Assembly (NCBI GenBank): GCA_004558115.1
Contig: SFDT01000010.1
Coordinates: forward strand, 1 to 48,169
Source: Clostridiales bacterium
GTDB lineage: Bacteria > Bacillota > Clostridia > Oscillospirales > Oscillospiraceae
Reading direction: 5' to 3'
DNA: 48,169 nucleotides
How positions within the stretch are numbered: position 1 is the first letter of the stretch; each line of letters begins with the position of its first letter. The position numbers and the translations under genes were made by a program. Shown here piece after piece: positions 1-6,666 of the stretch. Under the pieces are notes generated by a model. That model did no database searches. It was not told where the DNA came from and worked only from the letters and a program-made list of their open reading frames with translations.

Positions 1-19
1 GCAATTGGCAGACCGTATT

Positions 20-33
20 ACGCGTTAACGCGT
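20..33. repeat. 14-bp perfect palindrome
   Basis: ACGCGTTAACGCGT reads the same on both strands. It lies just before the strong hairpin at 67-93, in the otherwise empty first 97 bases. It could be a protein-binding site or part of the end of an element outside the window; nothing here decides between these. Confidence 0.4.
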
Positions 34-66
34 CCGCGAGGAACAAAGGGCTATGCCCGTCTGATG

Positions 67-106
67 ACAACCACCGGCTACGCCGGTGGTTGTGTTTTTA
101 TTTTTT
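67..106 (+). terminator. Rho-independent terminator of an upstream plus-strand gene
   Basis: A perfect 12-bp stem (67-78 with 82-93) closes a TAC loop and is followed by a T-rich tract at 94-106. The T-tract exists only on the plus strand, so it ends transcription from a gene left of the window. It lies inside and just beyond the end of the convergent aminotransferase gene. Confidence 0.8.
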
Positions 107-1261
107 CAGGATGTGCATGGCCTCCAGATGGTTCAGGGCCTCGTTCAAGGTCTCGTCGTTTTTGGCAAAGTGCATCCGGATGAGGTGGTTCACCGGCTCC
201 CGGAAAAAGCTGGAGCCGGGCACGGCACCCACGCCCACCTTGGCCGCCAGGTCCTCGCAGAAGGCCACATCGCTGTCATAGCCGTATTCGCCGATGTCCA
301 GCAACACGTAATAGGCACCCTGGGGGTCCGTGTGGGCGATGCCCAGGGCATCCAGGCCCCGGAGGAACAGGTCCTTTTTGTGGGTGTATTTGGCCAGCAG
401 CCCGTCATAGTAGTCCTGGCCGAACTCCAGAGCCGGCATCACCGCCTCCATCAGGGGGGCGGCGCAGCCTACGGTCAAAAAGTCGTGGACCTTTTTGGCA
501 CGCTCGATGATGTCCTCCGGGGCGATGATGTACCCCAGCCGCCAGCCGGTGATGGAGTACGTCTTGGACAGGGAGGAGCAGGAGAGGGTCCGCTGCCACA
601 TGCCCGGCAGGGAGGCGAAGTAGGTGTGCTGGTGGGGGGCGTAGACGATGTGCTCGTATACCTCGTCGGTGATGACATAGGCGTCGTATTTCTCCGCCAG
701 GGCGGCGATGATCTCCAGCTCCGCCCGGGTGAACACCTTGCCGGAGGGGTTGGAGGGATTGCACAGCACCAGGGCCTTGGGATGCTGGCGGAAGGCGTCC
801 TCCAGCACCTCCGGGTCGAAGGAGAAGTCCGGCGGATTCAGGGGCACGTAGATGGGCTCCGCGCCGGAGAGAATGGTGTCCGCACCGTAATTTTCATAAA
901 AGGGAGAAAAGACGATGACCTTATCCCCCGGGTCCGCCACGGTCATCATGGCGCACATCATGGCCTCCGTGGAGCCGCAGGTGGCTACGATCTCCCGGTC
1001 GGGGTCGATGGGCAGGCCCATGTAATGGCTTTGCTTTTTGGCCAGCGCCTCCCGGAAGTTCTGGGCGCCCCAGGTGACGGCGTACTGGTGGGGGCCTTCG
1101 TGGGCCACCTGGGACAGCCGGTCCAAAATGGCCTGGGGCGGGTCAAAGTCCGGGAACCCCTGGGACAGGTTCACGGCGCCGTGCTGCAAAGACACCCGGG
1201 TCATGCGCCGGATCACGGAATCAGTGAAGCTGGCGGTACGGGCGGAGAGGGGACGGGGCAT
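98..1261 (-). CDS. PLP-dependent aminotransferase, class I/II (aspartate aminotransferase-like)
   Basis: A 387-residue fold-type I aminotransferase, probably transferring amino groups between an amino acid and 2-oxoglutarate in the cytoplasm. Visible hallmarks are the N-terminal LSQGFPDF motif, the CNPSNPSG motif, the ITDEVYEH motif whose Asp holds the cofactor ring nitrogen, and SLSKTYSITGWRLGY with the Schiff-base lysine near residue 233. The ATG at 1261 is preferred because AAGGAG lies 8 bases upstream; a GTG at 1270 overlaps that ribosome site. The gene stands alone, facing a plus-strand terminator. Its length is normal for the family. The exact substrate (Asp, aromatic, Met or glutamine/kynurenine-type) cannot be told from sequence alone. 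Confidence 0.93.
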   Translation of the reverse strand: MPRPLSARTASFTDSVIRRMTRVSLQHGAVNLSQGFPDFDPPQAILDRLSQVAHEGPHQYAVTWGAQNFREALAKKQSHYMGLPIDPDREIVATCGSTEAMMCAMMTVADPGDKVIVFSPFYENYGADTILSGAEPIYVPLNPPDFSFDPEVLEDAFRQHPKALVLCNPSNPSGKVFTRAELEIIAALAEKYDAYVITDEVYEHIVYAPHQHTYFASLPGMWQRTLSCSSLSKTYSITGWRLGYIIAPEDIIERAKKVHDFLTVGCAAPLMEAVMPALEFGQDYYDGLLAKYTHKKDLFLRGLDALGIAHTDPQGAYYVLLDIGEYGYDSDVAFCEDLAAKVGVGAVPGSSFFREPVNHLIRMHFAKNDETLNEALNHLEAMHILKK

Positions 1262-1415
1262 GGGGATCACTCCTTACTGGTTGGAATCGGCGCTGCCCGG
1301 CATGGTTCTTTTGCCGCTTGCGCCTCTGGAAAAGGCATTTTGAAAATCATACCAAAAGACTAGGGGAAATACCAGCCCCAATCTGCCAAAAAATCCGCCG
1401 GCGGACAAATATTCT

Positions 1416-1444
1416 TTGGACTATGGGGAGAAACGTGATACAAT
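1416..1444 (+). promoter_or_regulatory. Sigma-A promoter of the nitroreductase-mtnA operon
   Basis: A TTGGAC -35 (1416-1421) and TACAAT -10 (1439-1444) are separated by 17 bases. Transcription would start near 1451, leaving about 25 bases of leader before the ATG at 1476. Confidence 0.7.
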
Positions 1445-1475
1445 GACCCTATCATACCTGGAAAGGGGAATCATC

Positions 1476-1997
1476 ATGAACGAGACATTAAACGTGCTGA
1501 AGGAGCGCCGCAGCATCCGCAAGTACAAGGCGGAGCAGATCACGGACGCGGAGCTGGACGCCATTTTGGAGGCCGGCACCTGGGCGGCCTCTGGCAAGGG
1601 CTTGCAGCCGGCTGTTATGGTGGTGGTCCAGGACCAGGAGACCATCTCCTACATGTCCCGGCTGAACGCTGAGATCCAGGGAAAGCCCGGAACGGACCCC
1701 TTCTACGGCGCGCCCACCGTGGTGGTGGTCCTGGCAGACGGGGAGAACCCCAACTGGGTGGCGGACGGTTCTCTGGTGCTGGGCAACCTGATGACGGCGG
1801 CCTGGTCCCTGGGCGTCGGCTCCTGCTGGATCAACCGGGCGAGAGAGCTGTTCGACATGCCCGAGGGCAAGGCGCTGCTGGAAAAGTGGGGCCTGCCGGA
1901 GACGCTGCGGGGCGTCGGCAACTGCATCCTGGGCTATGCGGAGGGACCTGTGCCCGCGCCGAAGCCCCGGAAGGACGGCTACATCGTCCGGGTGTAA
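1476..1997 (+). CDS. Nitroreductase family protein
   Basis: A 173-residue flavin (FMN) enzyme that should use NAD(P)H to reduce nitro compounds, quinones or similar acceptors. The N-terminal RRSIRKYK motif is the family's phosphate-binding signature; the ASGKGLQP segment and the central GSCWINRA segment match FMN-contact regions. The start was set at 1476 because AAAGGGG lies just upstream; a possible TTG start at 1416 falls on the -35 box and would precede the transcript. It leads an operon with mtnA, whose start is only 9 bases downstream. The length is at the short end for the family. The natural substrate is unknown. Confidence 0.9.
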   Translation: MNETLNVLKERRSIRKYKAEQITDAELDAILEAGTWAASGKGLQPAVMVVVQDQETISYMSRLNAEIQGKPGTDPFYGAPTVVVVLADGENPNWVADGSLVLGNLMTAAWSLGVGSCWINRARELFDMPEGKALLEKWGLPETLRGVGNCILGYAEGPVPAPKPRKDGYIVRV

Positions 1998-2006
1998 AGG
2001 GGAACG

Positions 2007-3068
2007 ATGATGGAAAGACCTGTGCAGAACATCCGCTATGATAAGGCGGCGGAGGCCCTGTATATCCTTGACCAGACCCTGCTGCCCACCGAGGAAACAG
2101 AGATCCGCCTGGAGACGGCGGAGCAGATGTACGACGCCATCCGCCTGCTGCGGGTCCGGGGCGCCCCGGCCATCGGCATCTGCGCCGCCTACTGCCTGTA
2201 TGCCCTGGCCCGGACCATTGACGCGCCGGACATGGACGGCTTTCTGGAACAGCTGAAAGCGTACAGCGCCTATCTCAACAGCTCCCGCCCCACGGCGGTG
2301 AACCTCAGCTGGGCGCTGAACGTTCAGCTGGAGACCGCCGCGGCCCACCGGGCGGAGGGCCGGAAGGCGGTGCTGGAAGCCCTGTACGAAAAGGCGGTGG
2401 AGATCCATGAAGACGACATAGCCAAGTGCAAAGCCATCTCCGAATACGGACTGAGCCTTTTGAAGGACGGGGACGGCGTGCTGACCCACTGCAACGCCGG
2501 CCCTCTGGCCACCTCCCGCTACGGCACCGCCCAGGGGCCCTTCCTGCTGGCGGCGGAGAGGGGCATGAAGCTACGGGTGTTCGCCGATGAGACCCGGCCC
2601 CTGCTCCAGGGGGCCCGCCTCACCAGCTACGAGCTGCAAAAGGGCGGCGTGGACGTGACCCTCATCTGCGACAACATGGCCTCCATCGTTATGAAAAACG
2701 GCTGGGTCCAGGCCTGCTTCGTAGGCTGCGACCGGGTGGCCGCCAACGGCGACACCGCCAATAAGATCGGCACCAGCGGTGTGGCCATCCTGGCAAAGCA
2801 CTACGGCATCCCCGTTTATGTGCTGGGCCCCACCTCCACCATCGACATGGCCTGTCCCGACGGGGACCACATCCCCATCGAGCTACGGGACGGGGAGGAG
2901 ATCAAGACGCTGTGGTACGAAAAGCCCATGGCCCTGCCGGAGGTAAAGTGCTACAACCCCGCCTTTGATGTGACGGACCACACACTCATCACTGCCATCG
3001 TCACGGAAAAGGGCATCTGCTATCCGCCCTTTACCGAGAGCCTGGCGGCGCTGTTTGAAAAGGAGTGA
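2007..3068 (+). CDS. mtnA: S-methyl-5-thioribose-1-phosphate isomerase
   Basis: A 353-residue aldose-ketose isomerase of the eIF2B-alpha/MtnA family, converting methylthioribose-1-phosphate to methylthioribulose-1-phosphate in methionine salvage. The family signature RVRGAPAIGI is near residue 50, the catalytic cysteine lies in LTHCNAGPLAT near residue 160, and the catalytic aspartate lies in VGCDRVAANGDTANKIGT. AAAGGGG precedes the start, and a second ATG follows the first directly. No other methionine-salvage gene (mtnK, mtnN, mtnB and so on) is nearby, so the enzyme may act in a partial or 5-deoxyribose-type salvage route; that last point is inference. No SAM riboswitch is seen upstream. 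Confidence 0.93.
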   Translation: MMERPVQNIRYDKAAEALYILDQTLLPTEETEIRLETAEQMYDAIRLLRVRGAPAIGICAAYCLYALARTIDAPDMDGFLEQLKAYSAYLNSSRPTAVNLSWALNVQLETAAAHRAEGRKAVLEALYEKAVEIHEDDIAKCKAISEYGLSLLKDGDGVLTHCNAGPLATSRYGTAQGPFLLAAERGMKLRVFADETRPLLQGARLTSYELQKGGVDVTLICDNMASIVMKNGWVQACFVGCDRVAANGDTANKIGTSGVAILAKHYGIPVYVLGPTSTIDMACPDGDHIPIELRDGEEIKTLWYEKPMALPEVKCYNPAFDVTDHTLITAIVTEKGICYPPFTESLAALFEKE

Positions 3069-3340
3069 TGGCCGTGGTCCTGTTTGGAAAGCGGGAGGTC
3101 GTGTTCAAGGTCCGGGGAGACAAGGCCCGGTGGAAGGCCGCCCGGGCGGCGGTGGAGACTGCCGGCATCCAAATCATGGAGGCTTCCTCCTATGAGGGAG
3201 AGATTCCCCTTTGCAGCTGCGGCGCCAAGATCGACCGCCGCAACTACGGACCCAATGGCTGGATCGACCGCCGGATCTATTACATTGCCGTCCGGCCGGA
3301 GAACGCGGAACAGGCAAAAGCGTTGCTGGCGGATATTTAA
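3068..3340 (+). CDS. Hypothetical small protein with a CSCGAKID motif
   Basis: I do not recognise this 90-residue protein. Its ATG shares one base with the mtnA stop (TGATG), so it is translationally coupled and belongs to the nitroreductase-mtnA operon. The protein starts with a beta-rich segment, carries a Cys-Ser-Cys-Gly cluster near residue 50 that could bind metal or be redox active, and ends in a short helix. Its charge is mixed and there is no signal peptide or membrane segment. A bidirectional terminator follows directly. The coding call rests on coupling and codon use, not homology. Confidence 0.7.
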   Translation: MAVVLFGKREVVFKVRGDKARWKAARAAVETAGIQIMEASSYEGEIPLCSCGAKIDRRNYGPNGWIDRRIYYIAVRPENAEQAKALLADI

Positions 3341-3344
3341 ATGC

Positions 3345-3384
3345 AAAAAACGGTTCCCCGGCACAGGCCGGGGAACCGTTTTTT
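3345..3384. terminator. Bidirectional terminator between the mtnA operon and the MarR gene
   Basis: A perfect 14-bp stem (3349-3362 with 3367-3380), an ACAG loop, and A-runs and T-runs on both flanks let it end transcription from either side of this convergent junction. Confidence 0.9.
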
Positions 3385-3869
3385 TATGTTTTGTCCGGAT
3401 GACTGCCGTGAGATTGGGCGTAGACCTCCAGCAGGTGCTGGAATTGCTGGCGCCGCTCATCCCGGCTGCGCATCTGAATGCGGTCCAGCAGGGGGCACAG
3501 CTGCGCCAGTTCCTGAGGCGTCAGGTCCGCGGTGAGCCACTCGAAGAAAAAGGACTCCGCCTCCACCTTGGCGTTGCGCAGGACCGCGCCCTTCTCTGTG
3601 ATGAACAGCTGCTTCCGGCGGCCGTCCTCCGGATGGGAGCGGCGCTCGATATAACCCTCTTTTTCCAGCTTGGCGGCCCGGCGGGCAATGGTGCTCTTAT
3701 CCAGACAGTACTTTTTCCGCAGCTCCTCCTGGGTGATGCCGGGACGACGGTTGACGGTATGGATCATGTCATAGTCGGAAAGGCTCAAGTTCGTGTTGCC
3801 CAATGCCTGGGCCACGAAGCGCTGGGCGTCCTTGTCGATTTTTCGTATCCTGCGTCTGGTGGGGTCCAT
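3384..3869 (-). CDS. MarR family transcriptional regulator
   Basis: A 161-residue winged-helix DNA-binding protein. The helix-turn-helix lies around residues 50-100, with the typical MarR order: GITQEELRKKYCLDKSTIAR recognition region, then EKEGYIERR and the wing SHPEDGRRKQLFITEKG. Such proteins usually act as dimers that repress until a small phenolic or oxidative signal binds. The ATG at 3869 is 7 bases from GGGAGG; an ATG at 3875 is too close to that site. A good sigma-A promoter and a palindrome lie upstream, so autoregulation is plausible. No divergent target gene is present, so the regulon is unknown. Confidence 0.9.
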   Translation of the reverse strand: MDPTRRRIRKIDKDAQRFVAQALGNTNLSLSDYDMIHTVNRRPGITQEELRKKYCLDKSTIARRAAKLEKEGYIERRSHPEDGRRKQLFITEKGAVLRNAKVEAESFFFEWLTADLTPQELAQLCPLLDRIQMRSRDERRQQFQHLLEVYAQSHGSHPDKT

Positions 3870-3908
3870 GGACATGCCTCCCTGCTTTTCAGATACTCTT
3901 TTTTCTGT

Positions 3909-3938
3909 ATCATAGCAGGTGAAACGGACGAACGTCAA
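3909..3938 (-). promoter_or_regulatory. Sigma-A promoter of the MarR gene
   Basis: On the minus strand, TTGACG (3938-3933) and TATGAT (3914-3909) are 18 bases apart, about 40 bases upstream of the start codon. Confidence 0.8.
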
Positions 3939-3972
3939 TTCCGACAGGACATTTTTGACGGATTGCACAAAT

Positions 3973-3989
3973 TGTTGCCAATTGCAACA
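3973..3989. promoter_or_regulatory. Candidate MarR operator palindrome
   Basis: TGTTGC and GCAACA arms flank a 5-base AT-rich spacer, about 35 bases upstream of the MarR -35 box. The size and symmetry suit a MarR dimer, but the assignment rests only on position. Confidence 0.4.
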
Positions 3990-4112
3990 GTTTGAATTGA
4001 CAACTACCGGGAGGAGGCTTAAGATACAAGCGTGGAAGGGCCACAGGAACTGGGAAGCCTGTGGAAGCCCACATGACAGCACCTTGCCGACCGGGAACGG
4101 CAGGACTGAAGG

Positions 4113-4151
4113 AAAACGCATCGGGTCTGATCAACCCGATGCGTTTTTGCG
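4113..4151 (-). terminator. Terminator of the DUF4179 gene
   Basis: A stem at 4113-4126 with 4134-4147 and a 7-base loop lies just past the stop of the minus-strand gene at 4155. The T-tract on the minus strand is short, so termination may be partial. Confidence 0.6.
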
Positions 4152-4154
4152 TCT

Positions 4155-5204
4155 TTAGCTGCCGGAGATGGGGTAGACGATGGCGCCCACGCGGATGCTT
4201 GCCAGCTCCTCCAGAGGCAGGAGCTCCTCAAAAACCTGCCCCTTGCCGCAGACGGTGACGCCGTTTTCCGGCTTGAGGCTGCCGCCGGAGGCGGACAGGT
4301 CGATGACCGTGCCGTCGGTCTTGGTCAACAGAATTTCAACGTTTTCGAAATGCCGCTCCATCTGGCGGCTGTCCTCAACGGGCAGACGGCCGCTGGGGGC
4401 GTCGGACCATTGGACCTCGTGGTCCACGGTGTAGTCCACCTTGACGGCCACGGGGGAGAGGGTGACGGCGTCCACGGTGAAGGTCATGCCGTTTTGGGTG
4501 AAGGTCTCTCCGCCGCCCAGTGTGACGGAGGAATCCTCGTAATCCACGTCAAAGCGGAACTTCCAGTGGCCCTCCACCACGGGGGTGGGGGCCTCCTGCG
4601 CCTCGTCCCAGACGCACAGGTCCTCGAACTCCGCCGTGGCGGTGCAGCCGTTGATGGGGCAATCGGCGCTGACGGTCTGCACCAGCTGGACGGCGCTGCC
4701 ATCGGCTTCATTTGCCACGAACCAGGAGCTGCCGTGGCTGCCGCCGCGAACGTCTAGGCTCGCACCGCCGAAGCCGCCCATCAGGAGGCTTTTGGCGTCG
4801 GTCCCTTCGGGGAGCAGGGCCGTGCCGTCGTCCCGGCGGATGGTGTAGACGATGGCGGCGTTATACGCATCGCCGATGATGGCGTCGGCGGTGATGGTGA
4901 CGCCGTTGTCCGTGTCTCCGGCACCGATGGGGTGGCCGATCTTGTCAATGACCTCCGTCTGGGCGGCGGAGCCGCCGAAAATGGGGGCAAAGACCTCCAC
5001 GGCGGACTTCAGTACGCCGCTGGCCCCGGCACCCACCGCCAAAGCGGCGGTGAGGCAGGCGGCAATGAGAGCGGTCCGCCACAGGGGACGGCGGTGGGTT
5101 TTGCCTTTGGCCGCGTCCGCGGCCCCGGCGGCCAGGGTCGCCTTCTGCTCCGGTGTGAAGCGCAGGGCGTCCAGGGAATTCCGGTATTCAAACAGAGCGT
5201 TCAT
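4155..5204 (-). CDS. DUF4179-type membrane protein, probable anti-sigma partner
   Basis: A 349-residue protein with a short cytoplasmic N-terminal region (1-40), one membrane segment at about 42-65 (TALIAACLTAALAVGAG) and a long outside domain of beta-rich character. Proteins of this layout, encoded right after an ECF sigma gene in Clostridia, are thought to hold the sigma factor inactive until a surface signal arrives. Its start overlaps the sigma gene by 17 bases and has its own GGGAGGAG site, so the two are co-translated. The outer domain has very few cysteines and no lipobox. The signal sensed is unknown. Because the sigma gene is frameshifted, this partner may now be without a client. 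Confidence 0.8.
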   Translation of the reverse strand: MNALFEYRNSLDALRFTPEQKATLAAGAADAAKGKTHRRPLWRTALIAACLTAALAVGAGASGVLKSAVEVFAPIFGGSAAQTEVIDKIGHPIGAGDTDNGVTITADAIIGDAYNAAIVYTIRRDDGTALLPEGTDAKSLLMGGFGGASLDVRGGSHGSSWFVANEADGSAVQLVQTVSADCPINGCTATAEFEDLCVWDEAQEAPTPVVEGHWKFRFDVDYEDSSVTLGGGETFTQNGMTFTVDAVTLSPVAVKVDYTVDHEVQWSDAPSGRLPVEDSRQMERHFENVEILLTKTDGTVIDLSASGGSLKPENGVTVCGKGQVFEELLPLEELASIRVGAIVYPISGS

Positions 5205-5675
5205 AGTCGTCTCCTCCCAGTAAGTCTTTCAGCTTTGCCCGCCCCCGGGCCAGCCGGGTGTGGACGGTGGCGGTGGACACGCCCAGGATGTGCCCGATCT
5301 CCGCCGCCTGGTAGCCCTCGTAGTAATAAAGGTAGATGACGGCCCGGTAGTGGGGCGGCAGCTGCTCCACCGCCTCCAGCAAGCTGCCGTCCGCCGCCTC
5401 CGGCGCCGGTATCTGGGCGCAGGCCTCCAGGCCGCAGGTCCGCTTCCGCCAGGGGCTTTTTAAAAGGTCCTTGCAGGCGTTGGCGGCCATCCGCAGTACG
5501 TAGGACCGCTCGTGCTCCGGCGTCTCAAAAGTCCTCGGTTCTGTCAGCAGCTTCACGAATACGGTCTGGCAGATGTCCTGGGCGTCGTGGGTGCTTTTCA
5601 AGTAGTGTAGCTCAAGCGGAGGATGGCGTCGGCGTAGGTCTCGGCCAGATACTCCGCCCGCTGGTTCAGGTCCAT
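5188..5675 (-). pseudogene. ECF-type RNA polymerase sigma factor with a one-base frameshift
   Basis: The true start is the ATG at 5675, 8 bases after AAAGGAG. Reading from it gives MDLNQRAEYLAETYADAILR and then stops at a TGA (5600-5598) after 25 codons. The rest of a normal ECF sigma factor continues in another frame from about 5604: the DAQDICQTVFVKLL part of region 2, then region 4 with YYYEGYQAAEIGHILGVS and a helix-turn-helix. One base added near 5605-5606 (an incomplete Thr codon) would restore a 162-residue protein. There is no homopolymer at the site. It may be a real inactivating deletion or an assembly error. An internal TTG at 5601 could at best yield a protein missing most of region 2.1-2.2. 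Confidence 0.82.
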
Positions 5676-5707
5676 GTGATCAACTCCTTTGGCGCGCGCT
5701 CATAAAG

Positions 5708-5736
5708 GATACGAGCGGGAGGGAGAAAAACTTTCA
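5708..5736 (-). promoter_or_regulatory. ECF-type promoter of the sigma/DUF4179 operon
   Basis: On the minus strand, TGAAAG (5736-5731) and CGTATC (5713-5708) are 17 bases apart, with a pyrimidine-rich spacer. This is not a sigma-A pattern but fits ECF sigma promoters (TGAAAC ... CGTA), so the operon is probably autoregulated. Confidence 0.6.
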
Positions 5737-5743
5737 CCGGCAG

Positions 5744-5774
5744 AAAAAAAGAGCGGCGAACGCCGCTCTTTTTT
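5744..5774 (-). terminator. Terminator of the cupin-HPt operon
   Basis: GAGCGGCG and CGCCGCTC (5751-5758 with 5761-5768) form a stem with A and T runs on both sides. It overlaps the last bases of the HPt gene and separates that operon from the sigma operon. Confidence 0.85.
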
Positions 5775-6120
5775 AATCTGCCAGTGCATCCAGCGCCGCC
5801 TTGGCGCGCCCCAGGGCCTGCCGCCGGGACTCCAGTCCGGCGGTGGACCCGCCGTGGCGCAAAGGCTCCGCCAGGGCGCAGGCGGCCCGGTACAGCTCCG
5901 TCAGTCCCAGGTTGCCGGCCACGCCCTTGATGGTATGGGCCGCTTCAAAGGCGGCGGCGCCGTCGCCGCTGTCCAAAGCCGCTTCCAGGGCGGCGAAAGC
6001 CGGGTCCGCCAAAAATCGGCGGAAGCAGGTCTCGTAAAGGGCCTCGTCCCCCAGAAAACGCTCCAGGGCGCCGCAGGCGTCATTGCCCCGGCTTGCCAGG
6101 GCGTCCAGTAACGCTGACAC
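5773..6120 (-). CDS. Orphan histidine phosphotransfer (HPt) domain protein
   Basis: A 115-residue, all-helical protein made of a single HPt domain. The motif AAHTIKGVAGNLGL carries the phospho-accepting histidine at residue 62, with the Lys and Gly that normally follow it. HPt proteins shuttle phosphate between response-regulator receiver domains in phosphorelays. Translation starts at GTG 6120, with GGAG 6 bases upstream inside the end of the cupin gene, only 3 bases away, so the two are co-transcribed. No kinase or receiver protein is encoded nearby, so its partners are elsewhere. Length and motif are intact. Confidence 0.88.
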   Translation of the reverse strand: MSALLDALASRGNDACGALERFLGDEALYETCFRRFLADPAFAALEAALDSGDGAAAFEAAHTIKGVAGNLGLTELYRAACALAEPLRHGGSTAGLESRRQALGRAKAALDALAD

Positions 6121-6123
6121 GGC

Positions 6124-6468
6124 TCACTCCATGACGATGAGGGCGATCAGCTCCACCGGCTCGGTCGTGCGGTTGATGAGGCCGTGGAAGTGGCCGTAGC
6201 CGGTGGCGCCGATGTCGCCGGCGTGGAGCAGGACTTCCTTGTCGTCATCCTGAAACACGGCCTCGCCCTTGATGATGTAATAAAATTCCGTCTCATGCTG
6301 GTGGTCATGATAGCCGATGGAGCAGCCGGGATCCACGGTGACGTGGGCGAACATACGGCCGTGGCCGTACAGGCCCTCCTTGTCGGTCAGGTGCTTGATG
6401 TGGATGAGGCCCTGGCCGTTCTGGACGCAGGTGTCCACCCGGGGGCAATTTTCAGACAGTGTGTACAT
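6124..6468 (-). CDS. Small cupin domain protein
   Basis: A 114-residue single-domain cupin. Motif 1 is visible as GYHDHQHETEFYYIIKGEA, giving two His and one Glu as likely metal ligands, and motif 2 as LLHAGDIGATGYGHFHGLIN with the last ligand His. Such proteins are metal-dependent isomerases, oxygenases or simple ligand binders; the substrate cannot be told. The ATG at 6468 follows AAGGAGG and is preferred to an upstream start at 6501. It leads an operon with the HPt gene and is divergent from the MerR/RDD regulator, making it a candidate target of that regulator. Confidence 0.88.
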   Translation of the reverse strand: MYTLSENCPRVDTCVQNGQGLIHIKHLTDKEGLYGHGRMFAHVTVDPGCSIGYHDHQHETEFYYIIKGEAVFQDDDKEVLLHAGDIGATGYGHFHGLINRTTEPVELIALIVME

Positions 6469-6530
6469 GGGATCGTCCTCCTTGTTGTGCCCTGTCTCCA
6501 AGCCGGCGGCGGGGCGGTGAAAGTGACTTT

Positions 6531-6559
6531 ATTGTACCAGACCGGCGGCGGAAAGTCCA
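6531..6559 (-). promoter_or_regulatory. Promoter of the cupin-HPt operon
   Basis: On the minus strand, TGGACT (6559-6554) and TACAAT (6536-6531) are 17 bases apart, about 60 bases before the cupin start. Confidence 0.6.
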
Positions 6560-6614
6560 GAGACACCGCCTTGCGGAAAATAGCGGCATGTAGTACGATA
6601 AAATAAAAAAACAC

Positions 6615-6645
6615 TTGACCTTCAAGTTGCTTTACAGTGTACGCT
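6615..6645 (+). promoter_or_regulatory. MerR-type promoter with a 19-bp spacer
   Basis: TTGACC (6615-6620) and TACGCT (6640-6645) are 19 bases apart, the over-long spacing typical of MerR-controlled promoters. The spacer carries an imperfect dyad (ACCTTCAAGT against GCTTTACAGT, 6 of 10 positions). It drives the MerR/RDD gene itself, so autoactivation is likely. Confidence 0.55.
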
Positions 6646-6666
6646 GAAGAAAAAGGAGGTGGTCTT

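Noticed and set aside
1416..1475. Longer nitroreductase starting at TTG 1416
   Set aside because: That codon overlaps the -35 box of the promoter and has no ribosome site; ATG 1476 has one.
1871..2006. SAM riboswitch in front of mtnA
   Set aside because: mtnA starts 9 bases after the nitroreductase stop, leaving no room, and the operon leader is only about 25 bases.
5598..5612. Programmed ribosomal frameshift in the sigma factor gene
   Set aside because: No slippery heptamer, no homopolymer and no strong downstream pseudoknot were seen; a plain deletion or assembly error is simpler.
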